A stretch of 64,000 nt of DNA from positions 1,736,001 to 1,800,000 of the forward strand of contig NZ_JAJFZL010000001.1 of NCBI RefSeq assembly GCF_020733635.1, in the 5' to 3' direction. Positions within the stretch are counted from its first letter, which is position 1. Every line of letters begins with the position of its first letter. The DNA comes from Nocardia spumae. GTDB taxonomy: Bacteria > Actinomycetota > Actinomycetes > Mycobacteriales > Mycobacteriaceae. Positions 9,277 to 16,716 of this stretch are shown in pieces. Made by a program: the position numbers and the translations under genes. The notes beneath the pieces are model-generated. The model saw nothing but the letters and a program-made list of their open reading frames with translations, searched no databases and was not told where the DNA came from.

Positions 9277-10119
9277 GTGGAGGGCGTGAGTGGTGTCTCC
9301 GCGGGAGCCCGCAGACCGCCGGCTCCGTCGTTGCGGGCGTTTCTCGGCCCCTACGACGGCTATCTGCTGCGCGGGTTCGAATCCGGCGTCCACGTGGGGA
9401 TGCCGGGAACCTCGATCACGGTGATCCTCACCATCGACGAGCCGATCGACGTGCCGGTGTCGTCACATCCCGATCAGGCCGGTGCGCGCTGGGACACGCT
9501 GGCGGGCGGGCTCACCCTGCGGCCGACGCTCATCGCGCACGACGGCAACCAGTACGGCATCCAATTGGCCATGACGCCGCTGGGCGCGCGGGCGCTGTTC
9601 GGCATACCGGCCGGTGAGCTGGGGTCGTGGATCGTCGACCTGGCGGATCTGCTGGGGCCCGAGGCCCGGCGGCTGCGCGAGCGGATCGCCGCCGCTCCCG
9701 ACTGGCCGGCCCGGTTCACGATTCTCGACGCGGTGTTCACCGCCCGGGCCGCGGGGACCGATCGGCCCCGGCTGGGTATGGACGCCAATCTCGGACAGGC
9801 CTGGCGGCTGCTGACCGATCCGGCGCGGCGGCTCGCGGTCGCCGGGGTCGCGCAGGAGATCGGCTGGAGCAGAAGATATCTCGCTGCCCGGTTCACAGCG
9901 GAGTTCGGCATCACCCCGAAGGATGCCGCGCGGCTGACCAGATTCGAGACCTCGCATCGCCTGCTCCGCCGGCCCGGGGCCGGTATCGCCGAGGTGGCCG
10001 CCGCGACCGGCTACTACGACCAGGCGCATATGGCTCGGGAGTGGCGTGAGCTGGCCGGTTCGTCCCCGTCGGCGTGGCGGGCGCGGGAAGTGTTCCCATT
10101 CGTCCAAGCCACCGGGTAG
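9277..10119 (+). CDS. AraC family transcriptional regulator
   Basis: The protein is about 280 residues. The C-terminal 90 residues form the double helix-turn-helix of AraC proteins: VAGVAQEIGWSRRYLAARFT then a second helix pair ending GYYDQAHMAREWRELAG and the usual SPSAWR tail. The N-terminal 170 residues are a sensor domain with no recognised ligand motif. The annotated start is GTG 9277. A second GTG at 9286 lies just behind GGAGGG, but the spacing of about 2 nt is too short to settle the start. A VOC-family protein starts 22 nt downstream and is probably co-transcribed, so the regulator may control its own small operon. Confidence 0.8.
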   Translation: MEGVSGVSAGARRPPAPSLRAFLGPYDGYLLRGFESGVHVGMPGTSITVILTIDEPIDVPVSSHPDQAGARWDTLAGGLTLRPTLIAHDGNQYGIQLAMTPLGARALFGIPAGELGSWIVDLADLLGPEARRLRERIAAAPDWPARFTILDAVFTARAAGTDRPRLGMDANLGQAWRLLTDPARRLAVAGVAQEIGWSRRYLAARFTAEFGITPKDAARLTRFETSHRLLRRPGAGIAEVAAATGYYDQAHMAREWRELAGSSPSAWRAREVFPFVQATG

Positions 10120-10141
10120 TCGATCGAGAGAGGCTGCAGGT

Positions 10142-10555
10142 ATGACCGATACGACCAACACCACAGCGACAACCGCTCCCTTGTGGCCGAGCTTCACCTA
10201 TCGCGACGCTCCGGCCGCTATCGACTTCCTGCGCCGCGCCTTCGGTTTCGTCGAGGCCGCTCGATACGGCACCGGCGACGTGATCGACCACGCCGAGCTG
10301 ACCTGGCCCGGTGGCGGCGGCATCATGCTCGGTTCGGTCCGTGAGGGGACGAGCCTGAGCGAACTGCCCGCCGGGACCGGCTCGGTATACGTCGTCACCG
10401 GCGATCCCGACGGTCTCTACGAGCGAGCCCGCGCCGCCGGCGCGACCATCACCCGCGAACTGCGCGACGAGGACTACGGCTCGCGCGGATTCACCTGCCG
10501 CGATCCGGAGGGTGTGTACTGGAGCTTCGGCACCTACGCGGGCGCCGCCGGATGA
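10142..10555 (+). CDS. VOC (glyoxalase/bleomycin-resistance) family protein
   Basis: The protein has 137 residues from ATG 10142. It shows the paired beta-alpha-beta-beta-beta pattern of vicinal-oxygen-chelate proteins. The N-terminal module begins WPSFTYRDAPAAIDFLRRAFGF and the C-terminal half ends GFTCRDPEGVYWSFGTY. The usual metal-ligand or substrate positions (His in HAELTW, Glu in DPEGVYW) are present. The family includes glyoxalases, dioxygenases and antibiotic-binding proteins, and the sequence does not say which. It follows the AraC regulator by 22 nt in the same direction, so it is the likely target or effector-handling partner of that regulator. Confidence 0.8.
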   Translation: MTDTTNTTATTAPLWPSFTYRDAPAAIDFLRRAFGFVEAARYGTGDVIDHAELTWPGGGGIMLGSVREGTSLSELPAGTGSVYVVTGDPDGLYERARAAGATITRELRDEDYGSRGFTCRDPEGVYWSFGTYAGAAG

Positions 10556-10580
10556 GCAGCCGGCGGCCCGGGTGACCGCA

Positions 10581-11618
10581 CTACGCCCAGTCTGCCGCCG
10601 GGACTCGTTCCGGCGGCAAGGGCGGTGGCGGCGGCGTGCCGTCGCCGAAGGGTCTGCCGCCCAGCGCTTCGCGCCCGTGCGGAGTCAGCCAGCCGGACAG
10701 CTCCGGCCCCTTGGGCACCACTCCGGTGGGGTTGATATCGCTGTGGACGATGTAGTAGTGCTGCTTGATCTGGGTGAAGTCGACGGTGTCACCGAACCCC
10801 GGCGTCTGGAAGAGATCGCGCGCGTACGCCCACAGCACGGGCTGTTCGCTGAGTTTGTCCCGGTTGCACTTGAAATGCCCGTGGTAGACCGGGTCGAATC
10901 GCACCAGCGTCGTGAACAGCCGCACATCGGCCTCGGTGATGGTGTCGCCGACCAGGTAGCGCTGTCGGCCGAGGCGCTCGGAGAGCCAGTCCAGCGCGGT
11001 GAACAGCCGATCGTAGGCGGCGTCGTAGCCCTCCTGACTACCGGCGAAGCCGCACCGGTACACCCCGTTGTTCACCTCGGTGTAGACCCGGCGATTCACC
11101 CGGTCGATCTCCGCGCGCAGCGGTTCGGGATACAGCTGCGGCGCGCCGGGGCGATGGAACGCCGTCCACTCCGTGGAAAAGTCCAGGGTCATCTGCGCGT
11201 AGTCGTTGGTGACGATCTGTCCGGTAGGAATGTCGACCATCGCCGGAACCGTGATGCCCCGGGGGTATTCCGGATCGCGCGCCAGGTAGGCGTCGCGCAG
11301 GAAGTGGATGCCCAGCACCGGGTCCATCTCGCCCGGGTCGAGGTCGAAGGTCCAGCTGCGCTGGTCGTGGGTGGGTCCGCACAGGCCCAGCGAGATCACC
11401 GGTTCCAAACCGAGTAACCGGCGCACGATCAACGTGCGGTTGGCCCACGGGCAGGCGCGGGCCGCGACCAGTCGATAGCGCTGGGGTTCGACGGGGTATC
11501 CGTCGCGGCCGTCGGCGGTGATCCGCGTGGTGATGTAGTTGGTATCGCGTTCGAACTCGCCCGGCTCGACATAGGTCGCGGAGTTCGGCCCGGCATTCTG
11601 GGTCGGCGAGGTGGTCAC
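10581..11618 (-). CDS. Glutathionyl-hydroquinone reductase-type (ECM4/YqjG) S-transferase
   Basis: The protein has 345 residues from GTG 11618. The thioredoxin-fold N-terminus carries the ECM4-family redox motif ACPWANRTLIVRRLLGL, with the nucleophilic Cys of CPWA. The C-terminal helical domain ends with the family motif VHSDINPTG. Known family members reduce glutathionyl-hydroquinones with glutathione. Actinobacteria of this group make mycothiol instead, so the thiol partner here is probably mycothiol (inference). The Pro-rich C-terminal tail (GTPPPPPLPPERVP) is unusual. It is convergent with the VOC gene and divergent from the enoyl-CoA hydratase at 11706. Confidence 0.85.
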   Translation of the reverse strand: MTTSPTQNAGPNSATYVEPGEFERDTNYITTRITADGRDGYPVEPQRYRLVAARACPWANRTLIVRRLLGLEPVISLGLCGPTHDQRSWTFDLDPGEMDPVLGIHFLRDAYLARDPEYPRGITVPAMVDIPTGQIVTNDYAQMTLDFSTEWTAFHRPGAPQLYPEPLRAEIDRVNRRVYTEVNNGVYRCGFAGSQEGYDAAYDRLFTALDWLSERLGRQRYLVGDTITEADVRLFTTLVRFDPVYHGHFKCNRDKLSEQPVLWAYARDLFQTPGFGDTVDFTQIKQHYYIVHSDINPTGVVPKGPELSGWLTPHGREALGGRPFGDGTPPPPPLPPERVPAADWA

Positions 11619-11705
11619 CGCACCAGTGTGGCAGACCGCCACGATGACCCGGGCCTGCCTGCGGGCGGGGTACCGAATCGACGGCGATCTGGATAGATTC
11701 GGCCG

Positions 11706-12500
11706 ATGAGCGATTCGAAACCCACCCGGTTGGAGCGCACCGAGACCGAGGGCGGCGCGCAGCTGGCGATCGTCACCATCGACCATCCGCCGCTGAATCT
11801 GTTCGATTCGGCGCTGCTGGACTCGCTCGCCGGCGATCTCGCCGCGCTGGCCGCGACTCCGCCTCGGGCCTTGTTGCTGCGGGCCGAGGGCAAGGTCGTC
11901 TCCGGTGGCGTCGACGTGCACGAATTCGAGGGGCTGACCGTCGAGCAGGGCGCCGCGCTGTGGCAGCGGCTGTTCGATCGGATCATCCATCCCATCGAGG
12001 AGCTGCCGTGCCCGGTGGTGTTCGCCGCGCACGGGCTCACCCTCACCGCCGCCTTCGAGATCTCGCTGGCCTGCGATCTGCTGCTGGCCTCCCCGAAGGC
12101 CAAGTTCGGCCTGGTGGAGACGGTGGTCGGGTTGACGCCGTCGATGGGTGGCCCGCAGCGGCTGGCCGAGCGCGCCGGTTCGGGCCGGGCTCGTGAGCTG
12201 GTCATGACCGGTGATGTGTACGACGCGGCCACCCTGGCCGAATGGGGAGTGGTCAACGCGATCCACGAGGATGTGGACGCGGCGGCCCGGGCACTGGCCG
12301 CCCGCCTCGCCGATGGTCCGACTCGCGCGCACGCCGCGACCAAGCAGATCATCGCCGCATGGCGATCCGGCGGGGTCGCGCACGCGGATTCGGTGACCCC
12401 GAAGGTGTCCGGGGAACTGTTCGATACCGAGGATTTGCGGGGTGCGGTGCGCAGCTTCCTCGACGTGGGGCCCGGCAAGGCGAGCTACTCCGGGCGGTGA
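11706..12500 (+). CDS. Enoyl-CoA hydratase/isomerase family protein
   Basis: The 264-residue crotonase-fold protein has the first oxyanion-hole segment at VSGGVDVHEF and both acidic positions of classical hydratases: Glu in TAAFEISLACD and Glu in FGLVETVVGLTPSMGG. The usual glycine run before the first Glu (GGG) reads TAA here, which could alter the oxyanion hole. The substrate is unknown; fatty acid or aromatic-CoA beta-oxidation is typical. It lies about 95 nt upstream of an acyl-adenylate ligase homologue on the same strand, a common pairing of acyl activation and hydration, although that neighbour looks catalytically compromised. Confidence 0.85.
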   Translation: MSDSKPTRLERTETEGGAQLAIVTIDHPPLNLFDSALLDSLAGDLAALAATPPRALLLRAEGKVVSGGVDVHEFEGLTVEQGAALWQRLFDRIIHPIEELPCPVVFAAHGLTLTAAFEISLACDLLLASPKAKFGLVETVVGLTPSMGGPQRLAERAGSGRARELVMTGDVYDAATLAEWGVVNAIHEDVDAAARALAARLADGPTRAHAATKQIIAAWRSGGVAHADSVTPKVSGELFDTEDLRGAVRSFLDVGPGKASYSGR

Positions 12501-12595
12501 TCACGCGGACATCTTTGTCGCCTAATCCCCCATGATTGTGATCTGCGTCATATAGTCACAAGTGCCTGTTGATCGAGGCATTTCGGAGGGACTTG

Positions 12596-13855
12596 ATGGC
12601 GCAGCTTCTGATCGAATATCCGCAGTCGCGAAATCCGTGGTGCGGCAACCCTCTTGCTCGCGGGGCCGACGGCGTCCTGCGTTACGGCAACCTGAACCCG
12701 GCATTGACCGAACTACTCGATGTTCAGGTGCACGCCTTCGCGGCGCGTGAGGCGGTTGTCGAAATCGGCGGTCCACGGCTGACCTACCGGCAGCTGTGGC
12801 ACGCCGCCTCCCGCATCGCGGGCGGGCTGCAGGAGCACGGAATCGGCTACGGCGATCGGGTTGCGGTGCGGATGCCGGTGGGCGCCCGCTGGGTGCAGGC
12901 CTTCCTCGGCGCGCTGCTGTCGGGTGCGGTGCCGGTGCTGGTGCACGACGGCCTGCCCGAGTCGGTCGCCGATCAGGTCCTCGCCGACAGCTGCGCGGAT
13001 TTCGTCCTGGACGGCGGTGGCCCGGAGGCGGGGTACGCCGATCTGCCCGATGGGGCCGCCTTCATCGACGACGGCGCCTCCCTCGGCGAGCTCGCGTTGC
13101 TGTGCTACACCAGTGGTGGTGCGGCCCAGAGCGTTTCGGCCGAGGACGGCAGCGGTCCGCGCGGGGTCGAGTTGACCAACGAGAATCTGCTGTCGGCCGT
13201 GCGGTCGGTGGTCGGCGCCTTCGATCTGCCGACCGACGGGTTGCGCAATCTGGTCTTGCTGCCGCTGGCGCACGCCAGCGGTTGTGTCGACCAGCTGTTG
13301 CCGACCTTCGCGGTCGGCGGCACCGTCGTCCTGGCCCCGGATTCGGGCGCGATCGCGGAGGCGATCGTGGCCGAACGCATCGATATGGTCTCCGCGACGC
13401 CGCGGATCTTCGCCGGACTCCTTCCGGAACTGGCGGGTCTGCGTGCCGAGGGAGTGCGTCAGGTCTGCAGTGCCGGGCACCGCGCCGAACTTGCCGCCAC
13501 CGAAGCGGGCACCGCCGATCTGGTGACCGCGGCGCTGCGCGAGGTCTTCCCGCTGGCCCGGCAGTGGTCGGTGTGGGGCGCCACCGAAACCAGCGGTATC
13601 GGGCTGGCATTGGTGGACGGCACCGCGACGCCCGCCGGTGATCTGCTCGGATTCCCGTTCGGCGGTACGGAATTGGCGCTGTGGGGTCCGAGGGCGAAGG
13701 GGGGCAGTGGGGAATTGCTGTGTCGCGGACCGAATGTCGCCCCGCGCTACTGGAACGACCCGCAGACCACCGAATCCCGTTTCACCGGCACCTGGTTCCA
13801 CACCGGTAACCAGGTGAGCATCGATACCGACGGCCTGGTGCATCGCACCGAATAG
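12596..13855 (+). CDS. AMP-binding (acyl-CoA synthetase-like) protein lacking the C-terminal domain
   Basis: The protein has 419 residues from ATG 12596, chosen for the GGAGGG site 6 nt upstream. The N-terminal domain of an acyl-adenylate ligase is recognisable from LTYRQLWHAASRIAGGL through the A5 motif WGATET. It stops exactly at the hinge (DTDGLVHRTE), so the roughly 100-residue C-terminal subdomain with the catalytic Lys is absent. The phosphate-binding loop is also odd: YTSGGAAQ, then an insertion, then PRGVELT instead of TSGTTGxPKG. The A7 motif reads FHTGN, where the ribose-binding Asp is normally conserved (TGD). The stop is a clean TAG with no frameshifted remnant before the convergent phosphatase 13 nt away. 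It may be a non-catalytic acyl-binding protein, or a decayed gene. Confidence 0.75.
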   Translation: MAQLLIEYPQSRNPWCGNPLARGADGVLRYGNLNPALTELLDVQVHAFAAREAVVEIGGPRLTYRQLWHAASRIAGGLQEHGIGYGDRVAVRMPVGARWVQAFLGALLSGAVPVLVHDGLPESVADQVLADSCADFVLDGGGPEAGYADLPDGAAFIDDGASLGELALLCYTSGGAAQSVSAEDGSGPRGVELTNENLLSAVRSVVGAFDLPTDGLRNLVLLPLAHASGCVDQLLPTFAVGGTVVLAPDSGAIAEAIVAERIDMVSATPRIFAGLLPELAGLRAEGVRQVCSAGHRAELAATEAGTADLVTAALREVFPLARQWSVWGATETSGIGLALVDGTATPAGDLLGFPFGGTELALWGPRAKGGSGELLCRGPNVAPRYWNDPQTTESRFTGTWFHTGNQVSIDTDGLVHRTE

Positions 13856-13868
13856 TGCCGCGCCGCGG

Positions 13869-14615
13869 TCACTCCACCATGCGGTCGTGCAGTGCGGTCC
13901 GCAGTTCGGGGCTGAATCCGATGGCTGTCAGGTACCCGTCGAGATCCCCGTACAGCCGGTGCATGGACTCGGTACCGGCCGCGAGGTACTCCACGCTCAC
14001 CCCGAGCAGTGCGGCCGGCAGCGTCGTGGTGCCGCCGGAGTTGCGGGCCACATCCGCGGCCAGCGCGTCGATGGCGGCGTTGCTGAGCAGGTAGTCGGTG
14101 AGGATCTCCTCCTCGGTGACGCCGACCGCGCGCAGCAGCGTGGCGATGGCCCAGCCGGTGCGGTCCTTACCGGCCGCGCAGTGCACCAGCACCGCGCCGT
14201 CACCGCGAATCAGCGAACGGGCCATCGCGGTCAGCGCGACTCCGGCCTCGGGCATCGAGGGGAAGGCGGTGTAGACATCGACCAGATCGAGGTGCCGGCT
14301 CTCCTCGGCCGCCTCTTCGTGCGGTGGCGCGGCGCCGATCGCCGAATCGAACGGGGTCAGCTCGAGCCGCACCCCCTCCGGGAGGATGTCGACACCCATA
14401 CGGTCCGCTTCGGCCGGCCCGCGCAGATCGTGCACGGTGGCGACGCCCAGCCGACGCAGGGTGTCGTGGCCGGTGGTGTCCAGCCGGCACAGCTGCGCCG
14501 ATCGGAGCAGGACGCCGGACCGGATCGTGGTCCCGCGCGCGGTGCGCAGTCCGCCGACGTCGCGGTAGTTGAAGGTGCCGGGAATGTGAAGATGATCGGG
14601 GCGCGCCGTGGTCAC
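13869..14615 (-). CDS. ptpB: Protein tyrosine/serine phosphatase, MptpB-like
   Basis: The 248-residue protein has the P-loop HCAAGKDRTG (residues 145-154, nucleophile Cys146), which matches the HCxAGKDRTG signature of mycobacterial MptpB (Rv0153c). The N-terminus contains FNYRDVGGLRT, the conserved start of this phosphatase family, and the N-terminal acid/aromatic segment VHDLRGPAEAD follows. No signal peptide is evident. In Mycobacterium tuberculosis the homologue is exported and acts on host phospho-residues and phosphoinositides; whether this one is secreted cannot be told. It is convergent with the truncated acyl-ligase gene. Confidence 0.85.
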   Translation of the reverse strand: MTTARPDHLHIPGTFNYRDVGGLRTARGTTIRSGVLLRSAQLCRLDTTGHDTLRRLGVATVHDLRGPAEADRMGVDILPEGVRLELTPFDSAIGAAPPHEEAAEESRHLDLVDVYTAFPSMPEAGVALTAMARSLIRGDGAVLVHCAAGKDRTGWAIATLLRAVGVTEEEILTDYLLSNAAIDALAADVARNSGGTTTLPAALLGVSVEYLAAGTESMHRLYGDLDGYLTAIGFSPELRTALHDRMVE

Positions 14616-14793
14616 GAATCCAGATTATCGGCGCCCGATGCCCGGTGGCGAGGCGTTTGTTCGGGTGTGTGCTCGACCACATCGATATAACGATTCCGGC
14701 CGAGGGGCCGTAGAGTTCTGGGCGTTTGTGCCCGCGCGGCAGCCGCTTGACCGTGGCGGATCCGCCCAGAGCGCCCCGTCCGAGACTCGGTGA

Positions 14794-14832
14794 AGTGGTA
14801 ACAAAACATTCTTTCAGTCTGGAATAACCACT
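14794..14832. promoter_or_regulatory. Inverted repeat AGTGGT-N27-ACCACT upstream of the TetR-like gene
   Basis: AGTGGT at 14794-14799 is mirrored by ACCACT at 14827-14832. The repeat sits in a locally AT-rich stretch 42 nt upstream of the ATG at 14875. The arms are short and the spacing wide, so this is only a candidate site for autoregulation by the neighbouring TetR-like protein. TAGCAT at 14863-14868 is a possible -10 element, which would make the transcript nearly leaderless. Confidence 0.25.
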
Positions 14833-14874
14833 CGAACATGGTCCTAATCCCCGAATAGCCTCTAGCATTGACGG

Positions 14875-15465
14875 ATGTTGACGGGTCGTCCGAGGTCGTC
14901 CTCGGTAGAGGTCACCGCAGATCCGCAACCCGTGAGCGAGTCGCGCAGGCGAGGTGCGCGCGTTCTTTCGCCGAGGGAGTCGTCGTTGAGCGCTAGTGGA
15001 GAGATGATCGAGGTCCGGCCCCGGCCGACCGTGCAGGAGGCCATCGAGACGGCCAGTGCCGCGATCGATTGCACCGGCACGCGCGCGTTGCGAGTACTCC
15101 TGCATGCCGGGGTGAGTGCGCTGTGGCCTGCCATCAAGGCGGCGCCGGAGCGTCAGGTCCGGACCCTCGAGGCGACGATCGCCGCATTACGTCAGCGCTG
15201 GGAGGGGCGGGTCGATTGTGTCGCCGATCCGTCGGTCTCGGAGATGTTCCGCGATCTGGACGACGAGGTCACGGCCTATCTGCAGCTGTGCGCCGAGCGG
15301 TCGGGTACCCAGTGGATCGAGCCGGTGGAGGCGATCGCGGCCTATGTCGTCGCGGTCACGCACGGCACCGTCCTGCGGTGGCTGGCCGACTGTGACGACG
15401 AGACGACCCTGGTGGTCTTCGACGATCTGGTCTCGACCTTGACCACCAAGGCCGTCGAGCTCTGA
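14875..15465 (+). CDS. TetR-like protein with poorly conserved DNA-binding region
   Basis: The 196-residue protein has an Arg/Ser-rich N-terminal stretch of about 48 residues. Next comes a segment laid out like a TetR helix-turn-helix (VQEAIETASAAIDCTGTRAL, then LLHAGVSALWPAIKAAPE). The recognition-helix motif usual in TetR proteins (xxLYxHFxSKExL) is missing. The C-terminal part (EMFRDLDDEVTAYLQLCAE, VVAVTHGTVLRWLADCDDE) resembles a TetR ligand/dimer domain. It may be a divergent regulator or a dimerisation-only homologue. Nothing is known of a ligand. The ATG at 14875 has no clear Shine-Dalgarno, and a Met at 15004 with GGAGAG just upstream is a plausible shorter start that would remove the Arg-rich extension. 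Confidence 0.55.
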   Translation: MLTGRPRSSSVEVTADPQPVSESRRRGARVLSPRESSLSASGEMIEVRPRPTVQEAIETASAAIDCTGTRALRVLLHAGVSALWPAIKAAPERQVRTLEATIAALRQRWEGRVDCVADPSVSEMFRDLDDEVTAYLQLCAERSGTQWIEPVEAIAAYVVAVTHGTVLRWLADCDDETTLVVFDDLVSTLTTKAVEL

Positions 15466-15536
15466 TCCGGTCGCGACCCCCGATCGGCCGGAACCAAGTT
15501 CTGGACGTTTGACCAGTTTCATGATTGGCTGATGTC

Positions 15537-16712
15537 GTGACAGATGCGTCGCCGATCGCCGACCTGCATGCCGCCACCGCGGACCTGGATCCGCCGCTGG
15601 CCGCACTGGACCTGACCGCCGTGCGCGCCAATGCCGCCGATCTGGTCCGTCGCGCTCGTGGAGTGCCCATCCGGGTGGCGAGTAAATCGGTGCGCTGCCG
15701 CGCCGTTCTCGAGGAGGTGCTCGGGTCGGGGCTCACGGCTCAGGGCGGATTCGCCGGCATCATGTCTTATTCGTTGCGTGAGGCCCTGTGGCTGGCCGGA
15801 CTCGGTGCGCGCGACATCCTGCTCGGCTATCCCAGCGTCGATCGCGGCGCGCTGAACGAACTCGCGGCCGATGCCACACTGCTCGATTCGATCACCCTCA
15901 TGGTCGACGATGTCGCGCAACTCGACCTGATCCGATCCGCGGTCGGCGCCACGGTGAGCCCGCGGGTCTGCCTGGATGTGGACGCCTCGCTGCGAATCGG
16001 CCCGCTGCACCTGGGGGTGCGGCGGTCGCCGATCCGCACGCCGGAGCAGGCCGAGCAACTCGCCCGCGTCGCCCGCGACCGCGGCTTCCGGGTGGTCGGC
16101 GTGATGACCTACGAGGCTCAGATCGCGGGCCTGCCCGACACCAATCCCGCGGTGCGCGTGGTCAAGCGGCTGTCGGCGAAGGAGATCGGCGCCCGCCGCG
16201 AACAGGTGCTCGACGCGGTGCGTTCGGTGGCCGGCGCCCTCGAGATCGTCAACAGCGGTGGCAGCGGTTCGATCGAGGTCAGCGTGTCCGCACCGGAGGT
16301 CACCGAGGTGACCGCGGGCTCGGGCCTGTACGTGCCGACGCTGTTCGACGGATACCGCGCCTTCACGCCGCGCCCGGCGCTGTACTTCGCGCTGCCGGTG
16401 CTGCGCCACCCGGCCGCCGGCATCGCCACGGTCTTCGCCGGGGGATACATCGCGTCCGGACCGGCGGGTGCGTCCCGTGTTCCGAAACCGGTGTGGCCCA
16501 AGGGCTTGCGGCTGATCGGCACCGAGGGCGCGGGCGAGGTGCAGACACCGTTCACCGGCGCCACGCGACTGGCGATCGGAGATCGGGTCTGGATGCGGCA
16601 CGCGAAGGCCGGTGAGCTCTGCGAGCGTTTCGATCGGCTCCACGTCGTGGACGCCGACGGACGGCGCACCGCGGTGCCCACCTACCGGGGCGAGGGCCGC
16701 AACTTCGGCTGA
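15537..16712 (+). CDS. PLP-dependent amino acid deaminase/aldolase (alanine racemase-fold, fold type III)
   Basis: The protein has 391 residues from GTG 15537; a TTG at 15525 is an alternative start. The motif VPIRVASKSVRCR carries the PLP-binding Lys, as in D-threonine aldolases and D-serine dehydratases (fold type III). A phosphate-binding Gly-rich segment NSGGSGSIE lies in the C-terminal half of the barrel. The protein keeps the C-terminal beta domain (GDRVWMRHAKAGELCERF) that binds metal in D-threonine aldolases through His and Cys. The likely reaction is cleavage or deamination of a beta-hydroxy D-amino acid; the exact substrate is not determinable. It is convergent with the TM0106-like gene, with only 4 nt between stops. 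Confidence 0.75.
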   Translation: MTDASPIADLHAATADLDPPLAALDLTAVRANAADLVRRARGVPIRVASKSVRCRAVLEEVLGSGLTAQGGFAGIMSYSLREALWLAGLGARDILLGYPSVDRGALNELAADATLLDSITLMVDDVAQLDLIRSAVGATVSPRVCLDVDASLRIGPLHLGVRRSPIRTPEQAEQLARVARDRGFRVVGVMTYEAQIAGLPDTNPAVRVVKRLSAKEIGARREQVLDAVRSVAGALEIVNSGGSGSIEVSVSAPEVTEVTAGSGLYVPTLFDGYRAFTPRPALYFALPVLRHPAAGIATVFAGGYIASGPAGASRVPKPVWPKGLRLIGTEGAGEVQTPFTGATRLAIGDRVWMRHAKAGELCERFDRLHVVDADGRRTAVPTYRGEGRNFG

Positions 16713-16716
16713 CGGC

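Noticed and set aside
9374..9384. tRNA T-loop-like sequence GGTTCGAATCC
   Set aside because: It lies inside the AraC-family coding sequence and no acceptor or anticodon arm can be folded around it.
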